This document shows, one piece after another, positions 1 through 12,429 of a DNA stretch of 64,000 bases. The stretch spans positions 962,212 through 1,026,211 of the forward strand of contig NW_006763149.1 in the NCBI RefSeq assembly GCF_000264905.1, given 5' to 3'. The DNA is from Stereum hirsutum FP-91666 SS1 (Eukaryota; Basidiomycota; Agaricomycetes; Russulales; Stereaceae). Below the pieces are notes generated by a model, which did not search any database, was not told where the DNA came from, and saw only the letters and a list, made by a program, of their open reading frames with translations. Position 1 is the first letter of the stretch. Each line of letters begins with the position of its first letter. A program made the position numbers and the translations under genes.

Positions 1-3000
1 TATGCTGCTGCATTCGTTTCGCTCTATGTGACTGACCAGCTCCCGGCCGTACCAGCTGTGGACAAGCAGCATGGATATGGCGTCGATTTGGAGGCGGCAT
101 ATAAGGATCTACATTTGGTGCGAGGAATAATGCTTCTGGAATGTGCCGACACTAATTTTACTCTGTTTGCCCATGCATCCTTAAACAGATCGCTGCTCGT
201 CCACACCCGTACAACTCGTATGAGAACGACCGGGTTCGAGCATACGTACTTGATCGCGTCTCACAGATCGCGCAAGGCCATGACTTTGTCCATGTTCTCG
301 ATGACCTCAATACGACGGCATCGTGGCTAGAAGGACGACTGGCGACATACTTTGAGGGGAACAATGTATTAGTGAAGGTCGATGGATATGAGGGTGGAGC
401 CGATGATGGTACGCTTTCTTATCCTATATGTTCTTGGTGCACAGGTCGTACAAGATTCCATAGGAGCCCTCGTCGAGAGGCTGCCAATTCTGGCTCTTGA
501 TTCTGTCCCACAGCAATTGACCGAGTAGCTGTGGCCCACGCTGGCGTCATGTCTCATAGCTCGCAGAGCTTCTGCGACACGTCGCAATACACATAGAATG
601 CTCGTGGACATGTTGTTAAGGGCGTGTAAACCTTAGATCGTCTTACTTGATACTACTTTCGCGATCGATCAAGAGAACTGGAGATATCTGCCTTTGGCGC
701 CACAATTTACCACTAGCGGACAGACCATGATCGTATGCATCGCTTCACTGTGGACCCTGTGGTATTAGATCGCCCTTCCAGAGGTCTTGATCCCGAAAGT
801 TGGAATCTTGCTCTACTGTGATATATGTGTGGCGCCAGCGGAACTACGCTAGTTTCCTACGTAGGCCTTGTACGGTCTATCGGAGTTGGCTTTTACTTAG
901 GACCTTATCACTCATATCTAATTCGTTTCGCAACAGGTGACGCAGTCCTATTCTCTGCGCATTTCGACTCAGCCCCCACGGCGCCTGGGGCCACCGACGA
1001 CGGGATGAGCGTCGCCGCCCTTCTTCAAATGCTCACGATTCTAGCTGAGCACCAACCACGACGGACTGCCGTGTTCAACATTAACAATGGAGAAGAGAAT
1101 GGGCTTTCTGGAGCACATGTGTATGCTACTCCACCTTCATACTGATGCATTCCCCTTGAATAACTTGGCTTTCGCCACACAGATTCGTGGAACACCCATG
1201 GTCCGAGCTCACATCCACCTTCATGAATCTCGATGGCGCAGGCTCAGGAGGGTTAGAAAGTCTCATCTCCTTCGAAATATGTTCAGCTAATAAACACGTT
1301 CTTCAATTTATAGGCGCCCTCTCCTCTTTCGTGCATCGTCCGTAGATACCCTCCAAGCTTTCACCAAGGCTTTTGTCCCGCACCCACACGCCAACGCCCT
1401 CACAGCCGATGCTTTTTCCCGCGGTGTCGTTCGCTCCCGTACGGACTATTCTGTATACACTAGTACTGCACCAGGTGGTCGTATGCGTGGAGCGGACGTC
1501 GCATTCTACAAGAACCGAGCTCGATATCATACACCTGACGATTCGATCAGGGGCATGGGTAGGGATGGAGCGCGGAAAGCTCTTTGGGCATTGTTGGAAA
1601 TCGTGAGAGGAGCCGGAGGAGCGCTGCTCAACGAAGATGCAGAGAAAGTCGGGGTTGGACGGGGGAAAGTTGGTGATGGCGACGTTATGCAGCAGACTGA
1701 GGGAGCTGTATACTTCGAGTGTAGGTATCTTTCCGATCCTCTGCTCAACCTGTTATATTGATGCTGAATTTCCCCTGTATTTGTAGTGTACGCCAACTTC
1801 CTGATCGTATTCGCCGCCAGAATTTTACTAGCAGTTCATATCTCCCTGCTCGCTGGAGGCCCCATCATAGTCGCTATATTTGCCTTCCTTCTGTATCGGC
1901 AGTCCGCCATTGCTCAAAGAGGACAGGCACGTCGTCGATGGGTCGATAACGTCCGAGGTTATGGCCGTTTCTGGCTCGCGCTGTTCATCACCCTCGGGGC
2001 ACAAATCGGTCTTGTCGTTGGCTTCATCAAGCTCAATCCCTACGTATGTACCTCCCGTCTCTCATCATAGTCCATGCGTCGTGCTCATGACGATCTTTAA
2101 ATAGACGATCCATGCTCATGCACCTTCCGTCGTCCTATCCATCATCTCCCTTGCCTACCTAACCCTCTCCGTCCCGCTCTCCCTCGCACAAATCGTCCGC
2201 CCCGTCCCACCCGCAAAACAAAAACTCGCATGCCTCTTCTCTCTCTACGCCCTGACCTGGATATTCCTCGTTTTCGCCACAGTCGCTCTGCAGCAATGGA
2301 ATGTCTCGGGCATGTATTGGGTGGGTGCGTGGAATGCGTGTACACTAGTGGCTGTGGTGATCGGTGCGGTGGAGGGGTTGGTTGGGAGTGGGAGGGCGGG
2401 GAGAGAGGTTCCGGATGAGAGTGTGGAGCAGTTGCAGGATGAGGAACAGGAGAGGGGGAGAAAGGGGAGGGCTGTCCGATTCCGCGGGTCAGATGAAGCG
2501 TATGGGGAAGAGCACGGTGAGGGTACAGGCAGCGGACAAGATCAAGCTCATTCCGGTGGAAATGTCTGGGAAGGCATTGAACACAACGAGCGTCCCGGCG
2601 CCACCTCACACCACGATGAAGGCGCAGAAGAAGCGACCGAAACGACGCCGCTCATGTCTCATCGTGTCGTAATGCCCAAGTCTGTTTTGAAGTCGTCGGA
2701 TGTAGTCTTGGACGAGGAAGTACAGGATAAGGCCTTGTTTTGGTGGATCTTGGAGGGTTTGTTCGAGGTGCCGGTGCCGGTTACGTTGCTCGGGAGTATT
2801 CTGTTTCTTTGGGTGGGTGCGATGTCGCAGACAGTTTTGGACGGTGGGTGGGTTGGGATCGGTGAGTTTGCCACTTATCTACTTCTCGCCTTCGCATTGT
2901 GCCCTGGATATTGTTGTACTAACGTCCCCTTCATCATTGTTTGACGTAGTCTACATCCCGCTCTCGCTTCTCTGTGTCCTCGTCATGCTTCCCCTGGCCC

Positions 3001-4154
3001 CATTCGCCCACAAAATGCACAGCGCATTCACTATCCTGGTCTTTGTCCTATTCTTGGGCAGCACGCTCTATGCCTGGCTCATGTTCCCTTTTGATACTCG
3101 TGACGCGAGGTGCAAAGTGTACTTTTCCTCTCGAGTGGAATTGGCCAACTTCACCGCATCCTCCTCTACCACCTTATCGTCCTCCGATGTTCACGGACCC
3201 CGGACCCCTAGTCCATTCGACGCCGTTGCTCCGAAACAACCGAAGATATTACGTACGGTCACGCAGCTTACAGGCGTTCCGGAGTATATCGAACGTATCG
3301 TCGCCGAGCTACCTTCCTCTTGGAGAAATAATGATGGAGAATCGAAGGTGTCGTGTATGGATCTCACGGTCAGGAAGGGGCTTAGGACGTGTGAGTGGGA
3401 GGTCGAGGAGGGTTGGAAGCCTGCGCCTGTGTTGAATTCGACCCAGGACCCAATACTGGTGTCCCAACATGTCGCTCGAAAGGGGAAAGAGGCAGAGGGT
3501 TTGGAGGCGCCCTGGATGTCTCTAAACGCCACAAGACTCGATGATAACCTCGCGAGGTTCATCATACAACCTACAAATTCGAGGCACTGTAAGATTTCCC
3601 TGGGCGGACCCGGAAATGTTACGGTTGCGAGGTATCGTGTATTGAACACCGCTGGGCCCAGCTCCTCTATCGCCCACGCCAGCCAGAGATTCGGGCGTAT
3701 CAGCGTGGATGATGTTGAGGAGACGATACGTGGGACGACATGGCACGAGTTTGAGGTTCCAGGTGGAAGAGATGCGGGCGTGCGGGAGGTTAGCCTTTGG
3801 AGTCGAACGTGGGTCAGAGAATTCGTGGTCGAGGTTGAGTGGGATCATGGACGTGATGAAGATGTGGACGATTCCTCAGACGAAGATGAGGGTAAGGAAA
3901 GGGAGACAAGACTTGGAGGAAGGGTGGCATGCGATTGGGATGAATATGGTGGTGGTTGGGCACTCGGGGCGACTTCAACCTCGATGGATCCAGATTCAGA
4001 GCTAGAGATGTTCGGAGATGATAACGTTCGTGGTGAAGAGGGACTGGGAGCACATATACCGGCACTAGAGGAGGTTTTGGAGTTTTTGCCGGAGTGGGCT
4101 ATCCCGACGGCATCCAATGGACTTGTGGAGGTTGTTGGTGGATTTTTCATTTGA
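1..4154 (+). CDS. PFF1: Vacuolar membrane protease PFF1 (M28 metallopeptidase), 5' end cut by the window
   Basis: Multi-pass vacuolar protein with a lumenal zinc aminopeptidase-like domain of family M28. Proposed exons: 1-117, 189-408, 937-1120, 1183-1251, 1314-1720, 1787-2043, 2105-2861 and 2950-4154, which together keep one open frame of 1,071 residues. The first visible residues look like the end of transmembrane helix 1, so only a short N-terminus is missing. M28 landmarks are present in order: SAHFDS (zinc His), GATDDG (bridging Asp), NNGEENG (catalytic and metal Glu), then LDGAGSGG and TPDDS. Several hydrophobic helices follow (about 1790-2330 and 2740-3100), separated by a long acidic hydrophilic loop (about 2390-2690), and then a large C-terminal lumenal domain, as in yeast Pff1. 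The family call is well supported. The 528-nt intron 409-936 is far longer than the others. The first exon is partial. Confidence 0.93.
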
Positions 4155-5004
4155 GTGGCGTTCGCTCTCTCATGCGAATATTTTCAGTGTTCATTTTTTC
4201 TCGTTCGGTTTGTACTCACGCTTCGTTCCAGACTCGATCACCCCCTGGTTGCCCCCTGGACGCCAATCTGGCGACCAACTAATAGTTTTGATACCTGATT
4301 TCTGATCTCCATATTCACGCTGTCGTTCGTTGTATCTACGACTGTAGCATACTACTCTTGTACATATGTATACTAGCCCTCTGTACTCATACGCCTCAGC
4401 GCTACTGTTGGTTTACCTTGCTTTTTTGTACATGTCCAATGTTCCATCTCATGATCTAAGTATAATGGTTTACTCTTTTCTTTACTGTCCTTCCAAATAC
4501 ATCTGTGCACGATCTTTATTCAGCTCTCACGGTCGGCGCGATACATAACAGGTATACGAGGCCGATTTTTGTTCGCCGTATACTCTATGAATGCGGCATA
4601 GACGCTACGATTACAAGAATGTATTTTCAGAGACTTGAAAAAATAGGGAGCGTAGTTGTACGACTCGTTCTCGGATATATGAGTCACAAGTCTTCCTCGA
4701 CCGTAACCGTTATCATAGCAGGCGTGATTGTCGTCCTTTCATACGGTCCCAGCAGTATGAAAAATGAAACATGGACGGCATCATCGTAGGGGAGGAATTA
4801 GCAAGCATAGACAGGTCATAGCACTGGGCGCAGCAGAGATTATACGAGGATGTAAGTAATATTGATAGAAAGTGAAGACACGTCAGGCAGATTAAAATCG
4901 GAGGTGACATACGACTATTCGCCAGGCATAAAGAAAAGTAGCATAAAGAAAGGTAGGGATTGCACAGAAGAGACAAAGTCCACGTAAGGCACTTACGAGC
5001 GCAA
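4155..5004. other. Convergent 3' spacer between PFF1 and orphan gene A
   Basis: AT-richer stretch between two genes that point at each other; it should hold both 3' UTRs. Open frames here are short and lack family motifs. I see no gene, repeat or RNA. Confidence 0.6.
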
Positions 5005-7492
5005 CTAACGTCTGTTTGAGGTCGTCCATCCTGGGGAACCAGGAACGCCCCTTCCCCAAGATACACCCGTATCACTGTTCTCGATCTTCGCCTTCCCTTT
5101 TCCCTTGTTTCGAGACCACTCAGGGCCACCATTCTGCGACTGCCGTGCCCCACCAGTACCGTCGTTGACACCGGCTCCGGACGTTTCGGCAATATTCAGA
5201 CGACGAACCGCAGCTTGAAGATCGTTATGAGTGGCTCTTTCCGATGAAGTCGTAGAAGAACCAAATCCAGAGGGTCCTGCCGCATACCGAGCATTCGAGG
5301 GTCCAGCGCTGCCAGTGGTATCGCCTCCATCGACTCCGAACTTGGAAGTATTCGCACCAAAGGTCATCAAAGCACCGACAGAGGGGGCGCCGTGGAGAAT
5401 TGGGTCGTCCTCCTCCTCTTGTTCGCCTAGGTAGAAGTTATTCCAATCATCGTTGTCGCCCTTGACGTCGTTACGCTCGTCATCATGGACCAGATCCCCG
5501 TTGTGGTACGTGCTGTATTGAGCTTACGAAAGTTAAGAGTGTAGTTAGTTCATGGTCACCGTGATTTGCGCGAAGAGACCCCGTAATGCTTACAATTCGT
5601 TTCATACCCATTCGCATCCACTTTGCTTTCAGACGGTTGATCCATCTCACGTTGCTCCTCTTCTTGCCGTCTTCGAGTTTTGGCTTCTTCCTCCCTTTGC
5701 TTCTTAAGCTTCTTACTCCTGCAATCCCGACATGTACCCCCTAACCCCCTCGCCCCCATCGCGGCATGCCAGCGGCATATCTCAGAGTTTTCTCCCTCTC
5801 CCTCTCCCTGTTTCCTACGATACCCGTCATCGTCACCGCTTTCTTGCATTTCGTCTGGATCATCTTCCGTCGGGACGCCTTTCCCAGATGCATAAGCTCG
5901 TCTAAGACCTGTGGCAGAGCCTGCGCCGTTGAGGCTGAGGAAATCTGTGTTTGCGTTTCTGGAAATGAAACCTGTGGACCTCGACGTAGAAGAGGTTTGT
6001 CGAAGCGTCCTAGAGACGCTGGGTGGAAGTGGAATTCCAGGTGGACGAGACGATGGCACAGGTTTCCCGGGTGGCCCAGACAACCCTATCAAAAAATCGA
6101 CATCAAACGAGAACGTTTATGGTGGGAGATACCAGATATGTATTCTGATACTTACAGCTTGATGCCTTGGCAGAGGGCACAGGCCATGGGTTATCTATGA
6201 ATCGTGATCGATACCCCACCGAATTAGTGATGACTAGGGAGATAAGTGTGAAACAAGCTTACTGGTCGCAGAAGAAAGCGTTCGAGACGCATTGGGTGGA
6301 GCGCTTGGCCCGAGTGGTGGATATACAGGAGGTTTGGCCATGGACGTTTCTAAAACTTTGGCGAACGACACCGGGGCAGTCTTTGTCGTTGAGCTTTGAG
6401 GTTGACGCTGTGTCTGCTTCCTAACCCAGGCATTCTCCACGGATACGCTTTGAACATTGGGTGAGGCAGTGGCTGCAACATTGGCGATACGTGGACGCGC
6501 GTTGGGGTTACTGTCGCAGGAGCCCCAGCCGTTGGTGTCGTTGGTGGGGAGTTCCGCTGACTTCCTCTTTTCATTTTTCGGGACCTTCAGGTCGACGTAT
6601 GCCTGCGATCCGACTGCCGGATAGAAGGAATAAAAAATGTGCGCAAGATATGAGTCAGGAAAGCCTCTGCATGGTACGTAGGGCGCAAGATCTTACCTGT
6701 GGGGCGGAACGCATCGCTGGGTGGAGCGGGATATATACGTTCAGGTAAGGGTTTGCATATCTGACTGGTTGTAACGTCCTGCCTCGGGGGCGCGCACCAG
6801 CGCGTCTTTGGATAAGGGTATTGGAATGGGCTACGTGGAAAGACAATAGGCCAGTGAGTACGCTGCATGTTCACCAGTGCACGAAATAGCGGTATGTTAG
6901 AAGAAGCTTACCCATTTTCAGGTGTCCAGCCCTCGAACCAGTCATCTTGGATGTCAATGATCTTCCAACCTAAGACATCCTCAGAGCGTCAGAGAGTGTA
7001 TCACGGCAAACAAAAGGATACGATAGTAGAGAGCGAGATATAATATAATGCTCACCGTCCTTCCTGACCAAGTCTGCGCTTTGGTAACGCGAAAAGAAAA
7101 CACAAGTAGTATAGTCTTTGTTGTGCCCTCTAGGGTTTTTGAGAAATTCGGACCACTTGTGTTCGCCGAGAACCAACCGCCAACCAACCCCTCTAGGATT
7201 GGTGATGTCTGTGTACTTATCCTTGAACTCCTCGCCTACTTCAACAATGACAATACCAGGGCTCTGAGGTTAATACGGTCGTAAATGCCAGCCTTTAGCG
7301 TGTTGTACAGAGTCATGAAGTAATGAAACGACATACCGAAGGCTTGTGATAGATCGTGTATAGGAACGCATGAGTGCCAAGGACACTAGCGAACCACCTA
7401 GCGAATGTTCTGGGCGCGTTTACCGCCTCCAAGTTCGTCTGTGGATATGGATTCCATACAGCCAAGTACTGGGAGCCGTCTTCTTCCGGCAT
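5005..7492 (-). CDS. Orphan gene A: conserved fungal protein of unknown function, paralogue of the gene at 15348-19248
   Basis: Function unknown. Proposed exons (minus strand): 7492-7337, 7263-7056, 6969-6912, 6830-6697, 6613-6263, 6085-5594 and 5522-5005, giving 638 residues in one frame. The first ~215 residues form a conserved domain shared with gene B: AVWNPYP, FARWFASVLGT, HKPSSPGIVIVEV, LGEHKW, a CVFFSRY strand, then WFEGW and a PYPKTRW segment. The rest is low-complexity, with two anchors also found in B: GxSGPPG (near residue 303) and a Cys/His cluster (CRWH, then CRDC, near residues 406-425) followed by a strongly basic, coiled-coil-like helix. No signal peptide or membrane helix is visible. 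The start ATG at 7492 was chosen because it opens the domain and has a TATA-like element about 140 bp upstream. The first four introns match gene B in position and phase. Confidence 0.75.
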
Positions 7493-9833
7493 GATGATAA
7501 AGTTGGAGAGAAGCGAGAACGATGTTACGATATAGATGACAGTCCAGACGACTTGGGGGCAGAGCAGTTTGTTCGGGAGAGAAGCGAGTGCGTTGAGATG
7601 ATGAGGCGTCTGTGCTGGATGGCGGCGACCTTATATATGTATTCAACAGCCTAAAAAGCTCTGCCCTTCGCATAATGACCAACAAAGAGGGCACAAAGCT
7701 AAAAGCGGACGACAATAACTATCAAAGGCATCTCATTGGACCACAGCCTCAGGAGGATTGCCAGTGGGGTGTTGCGTAGCAACAAGGGCCTCGAGGATAG
7801 TCCTTGTTCGGATGCACAAAGTTGGCACAAAGCGGCGAATTGCCAGAATAACATCGGACAAAAGACCACGTTGGGTTGAAGAGGGCAAATTGGCAATGTT
7901 CACGTTTTCGTCAAAAGCCCTCGTCGGTTAGAGCCGTACTTTCACTGCCCGCCAACGTACGCCACCTTGCCACCGACCAACTGATGCCTTTTTTTACAAG
8001 AAAAACCCATCTGGAAACAAAAGATTTGGGTACCAGTTGGCATGACGAACCCGGCGCGTATGTTCCTGTATGCTCTTTTCTAACGCTCAAATTCTGACAC
8101 AGCAGCTCGATGGCGCAGCAACCATCCTGGCACCTCCAAGTGCGCCACATCATCTTCTGAGCGAGCTAAGCTGCAGGAAAGCTACAGTCTCAAAATGGAC
8201 CTCATGCTGAGTCATAAGTCAATATCGAGGTGAGCAGTCCAGACTATTTTGAAGGGACACTAGGTATACGGGGACTCTCGATGTAATCACCAAAGGGTGG
8301 CACCGCACCAAGCTGAATCCGAACCCAAGGATAAATCCATCAAAATTCTCGGTCTTCACGCACCCTCAGCATCACTCGTTTCCAACCAGCTGTCTTTGAG
8401 AGGGTATTCCGATTCTTCAAAAGAGTGTACACTACCACGAAATCGAATATCGAAAAAGGGCCGGATATCTACGTAGAGTATCGCAATATGTATTCGAATA
8501 AAGAATAGGAAGTTGGAACCAAAACCAACCACAAGGATCGGAATCGGAGTCGTAAATCGGGAATTGGGAATCGGAGAATGGCATAAACAATTGAAAACGA
8601 GAGAAATAGTTTTCGCAAAGTGAATGTGAATGGAAGGGGAATAAAGATCATTTGTAACCTAATGCTGAGTGCTGAGCAGGAGTAGTAGTAGTAGTTGAGA
8701 GTTGAGAGAGGATAGTAGGATGAGAGGGAGGAAGAAAGGAAGAGGAGAGGAGAGGAAGAGGGGAAGATCGAAAGAAAGGAAGAAAAGGTATGTGTTATCA
8801 ACCAATAGCCCAAGACCTACGTCCACCAACCGACCGCCTGACATCCATCACCAACGCCATCACCATCACCAACACCATCAACTCCACCCCGTCTACTCCG
8901 GGCCCACCACGGTGAACATTGATGTGCCTGCCTGGGAAACGCAACGCCGAAACACGACAAACGAACGAAGGAACGATAGTAGTGTATCGCGGCCTGGAAC
9001 GAAAAGACACGCGGACGAAAACGCAACGAGCTAGCAAACCTTTGTACAGTCTTTCACAAATCAAACACGTCAAACCAACACAAACCAACGCAACGCAACG
9101 CAACGATAAACTCCGAAGGTTCAAGTTCAAGAACAAATCCCCCACACCAATTCGCAGTCGGCCGAATGAAGCGAACAAAAGGCCGAACGGGAAAACAAAA
9201 GGGTGTGAGCGAGCGGTGTGCAGTCGAGGGAAAAAAACCGGAAAAAACCGCAATCGAATTAAGGAATAACAACGAGGTGCAGGGTACGTAGGCTGTTGAG
9301 TTGAGATACGAGTGAGTGACAGTGAAAGAGAGAGTGGATGTGTGATGTTGAGAGATGGAGACGCAGAACGGAGAAGAGCCAGGGTCAGCAGGGAGACAGA
9401 GGTGAGACGGAGACAGATACTGGACAAACAGCAGTAGTAAGAGCAAGCAGGCAGACCATCGAGAGCCCCCACCCGATGAAAGCAAATGAGGGAGGGGGTC
9501 ACGAGCAAATGAACTTGGTAGGCGAGCAAGCAAAGAATTTTTGTATGTAATGTGCAAGTAAATAGAAAAAGAGAGGTGAGAGGTCAGGTAATATCAGAAC
9601 GTGGGATATCAGGAGGGTAAGAGAGGATTGAGACAGAGATATCGAGCGGAGGCAAAAAGGGGGAGCGCATAGGTAAGAAAACAAACAGAAGAAAAAGAAA
9701 GAGGAACAGGGACGGGGGTATCGTATCGCGAACGGTGAAGACGCGCAAATATGAATATCGAAGGATCCGCGAGGAACGTTCGAACGGGTCCAAGTTCGAG
9801 TTTGGGGCGCATAGCGAAGGGTATTCAGCGAGC
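7493..9833. other. Promoter of gene A and long 3' flank of the RRM gene; no gene seen
   Basis: 7493-8690 looks like ordinary intergenic DNA and includes the promoter of A. From about 8690 to 9770 the plus strand is very purine-rich, so a transcript of the RRM gene read from the minus strand would be C/U-rich; I take this as a long 3' UTR. A CCA/CAT microsatellite lies near 8845-8885. A long minus-strand frame at 8798-9529 has L/S/R-rich low-complexity composition, and I regard it as a by-product of the pyrimidine bias. Confidence 0.55.
7630..7640 (-). promoter_or_regulatory. TATA-like element of orphan gene A
   Basis: Read on the minus strand the sequence is acatatataag, about 140 bp upstream of the proposed ATG at 7492. 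Gene B has a TATA-like element at nearly the same distance (about 130 bp). Confidence 0.4.
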
Positions 9834-12429
9834 TCAAGCACCCACGACGTTGACTGCCTCTACCGCACCGGCGTCGAGGGGCACACCCTCGTCGCCCATC
9901 ACCATCACGGCGTCTTCACCGAGGCCCTCCCCCTCCAAGCCATCACCATTAGCGGCACCGTTGGAGTTGATGCTGTTGCCCGATGCATTCCTCCTCGCGG
10001 AGCTACCACCCTGGGGTCCGGAGCGCGGCGGGTTGGCGCAACGGTCCTTACCGTGAGCGATACGAAGGTTGGTGTAGTCAGGCTTGTTCTTGACGCCGTC
10101 AATGGCCTTGATGGCGTTCGAAATGTTGGTGAAGTTAACAAATGCGCAGTTCCTTTTGACGAAGAACATAATTAGCACGTGCAGCAGATACGTTGCGCAG
10201 AGGAAACGATGCTTACTTCTCCCTCAAGAAGTTCACCAACTCGATATCTCCGTACTCTCCGAAGTCCCTCTTCAACCTCTCCTCGCTGAAGGTCTCGAAG
10301 TCCTCAATATTTCCGATGTAAACGTTCCTCGTCGCACCAGAGTGGACAGCAAGCGCGAGCGCGGGAGGAAGCGGGCCCGAGTTCTTGCCCCAGCCGATCT
10401 TAAGGCGGCGGTTGTTGAGCGTGAGGCCCTGGTACGAGGCCACTTGGAAGAACGTAAAGGCCGCGGCGGGGTCGATGAACGTCACAAACTATCACATTAA
10501 ACACGTTAGTCAAGCGAATAAAATGAAAACACGAGGCGCTCGGTACTTACAGCAATGTGCTTGTCCTGCATGTACCTAATACTCTGCAAGACACCTCCAC
10601 GGATGGCGTTGCACAAGTCCTCCGTCGTCGTCTCCGGGTGGATGTTACCCAAGTAGACGGTCCTGTTCAATCCCTGGGCACCAACGCCAGCGCTCTGGAG
10701 ACCGTTCATGCTGTCGGGCGCGAACGCAGCCGAGTAGGGGCTGAACGGCGAGAAGCCGGCAGAGTTGGGTCCACCGAAACCAGTGGCGGAGTTAGGCTGG
10801 ATGGGCGAGAGCGCGGATTGCGCGACGAGGGATTGGGCGGCAGCAGCTTGGGCGGCGTGGGCGGCAGCCTGTTGCGACTTCGGGACGTAGGCGCAACGGT
10901 CCTTGCCGTAGTTGACACGCTTTCCAGCCCAGGCGGGCTCAGTGGGGAGGGTATTTACGACCTAGGCAATGAGAAGCTGTCAGCGGATGAAGGTCAAACA
11001 ATGAATGTGCGAAAGCGGCGTACCTTGGTGGCAACAGAGATGCTCAAGAAATGGACGAAACCGATGTTCTTGTCCCTGACGATCTTGACCTGGTCAATAA
11101 GACCGAAACGGCTCAAGTCATCCCTCAACATCTCTTCGGTGGTGTTCTCGTCCAGACCTCCCAAATACACGTTCCTGCTCGCGTTGCTTTGGCTGATCGC
11201 CAGGGCGACCTGGCTAGGCACGGGCGAAGGTTTGCCCCAACCGATCTTGAGCTCCTGGCCGTGCAGGGCCAACTTCTTGATGGTTGCATCTGCGTGGAAC
11301 GAAGCGGCGGTAGCGCCATCCAAGAAGGAGAGGAAGACGCAGGACTTCTCGGGGAGGACTCGGATGGACTCGAGAGGGCCGAAGTGGACAAGGCTGAGGA
11401 GCTCGTCGACGGAAGCGGTGGAAGGCAGGTTTCCTACGTAAACGGTACGTCCAGTGGCGTTGGTCGCGTTGAGGCCGTTGAGGCCGTTAAGCGCGCCAGC
11501 ATTGAAGTTAGACTGCTGGCCGAGGTTGAGGTTCAGAGAAGGAACGCGCGACTGGTTGAAGCCCTGCTGCATGATGGAAAGATATCAGTATAGAGAACAA
11601 TAAACGTGGATGCTAAGCGAAACCGCTCGAAAGATTCTAGACAAGAGTTCCAGGATAAACAATCTGCATAATTATGCAGATTTGTCATCCAAGTACTTAT
11701 GCCTTGTACTCCCCTATCTGCCGCCCGAGTCAAGATAAAACCTCCGAACAATCCGCCTAAGGAGCGTCTTGCCCGGCATCATGGGGCATAAAGCAAGACA
11801 TTTCCGAGTGCGAGGGGAGGACGGACAAGACGTCTGGAACGTTTCCGAAGAGAAGGACAAACATCGGAATGGGGACTCACCTGGGCGAAGTTGCCGAGTT
11901 GGTTGTTGTAAGGGAAGGCACCGACGCCAAGCATCCCAGGAAGCCCCATTCCGAGCATGTTGTACGCGCCCCAGGCATTACCGTTGTTGTTCTGTTGTTG
12001 CTGCTGCTGCTGGGCCTGCTGTTGTGCGAAGGCGGTCGCCGTGTTGGGGCTCATCTGCTGAGACATGCCGTTTCCGTTGGTGGGGGTGTTGAGGGAGGTG
12101 GAGTAGAGGGGGTTGTTGCCGAAGGTGGCGGAGGGAGGGGAGCCGTTGTATCCACCCTGAGCTTGGGAGATGTTGGCCTGGGGCCCGTAACCGTAGTTGG
12201 CGAACGCATCGCGCGTAGCCGAGGCAAGACCGTTGGTGCCGTTGGCGGCGAAAGAAGTAGGAGACCAGCGGGCCTTTTTGGCGTCGGGACCGCCTACGGT
12301 ATCCATAGAGCGCTATGGGGAAGGGTGAGTGATGTCTTTGGAAGAGCGGGAGAGACTGCGGACCTTCATCATGTCGAAGTCAAATGGGTAGGAAGGATAG
12401 GTAGCGAAGGCTGTTTGGGAGTCGTCCAT
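9834..12429 (-). CDS. nrd1: RNA-binding protein with four RRM domains, Nrd1/Msa2 type
   Basis: Proposed exons: 12429-12364, 12312-11881, 11566-11024, 10961-10551, 10488-10217 and 10152-9834, giving 680 residues. A disordered N-terminus (residues 1-200) contains a Q/N run and a KKARW motif. Four RRMs follow: RRM1 (TVYVGNL, about 206-280), RRM2 (NVYLGGL with GFVHF, about 300-390), RRM3 (TVYLGNI with AFVTF, about 440-512) and RRM4 (NVYIGNI with CAFVNF, about 530-612). The linker signatures LKIGWGK and VNYGKDRC or IAHGKDRC are typical of the Nrd1/Msa2 family. In fission yeast Nrd1 represses differentiation by binding and stabilising target mRNAs; a similar role here is inferred. The start MDDSQTAF follows a possible upstream frame that overlaps it. 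The intron 11567-11880 is relatively long. Confidence 0.9.

Noticed and set aside
2142..2609. 155-codon minus-strand frame over PFF1
   Set aside because: Antisense of confirmed PFF1 coding sequence, proline/histidine-rich shadow.
8798..9529. Minus-strand open frame of 243 codons, with a 167-codon partner frame overlapping it
   Set aside because: Composition is dominated by Leu, Ser, Arg and Phe from the pyrimidine-rich tract; no ATG in good context, no motif, no splice partner.
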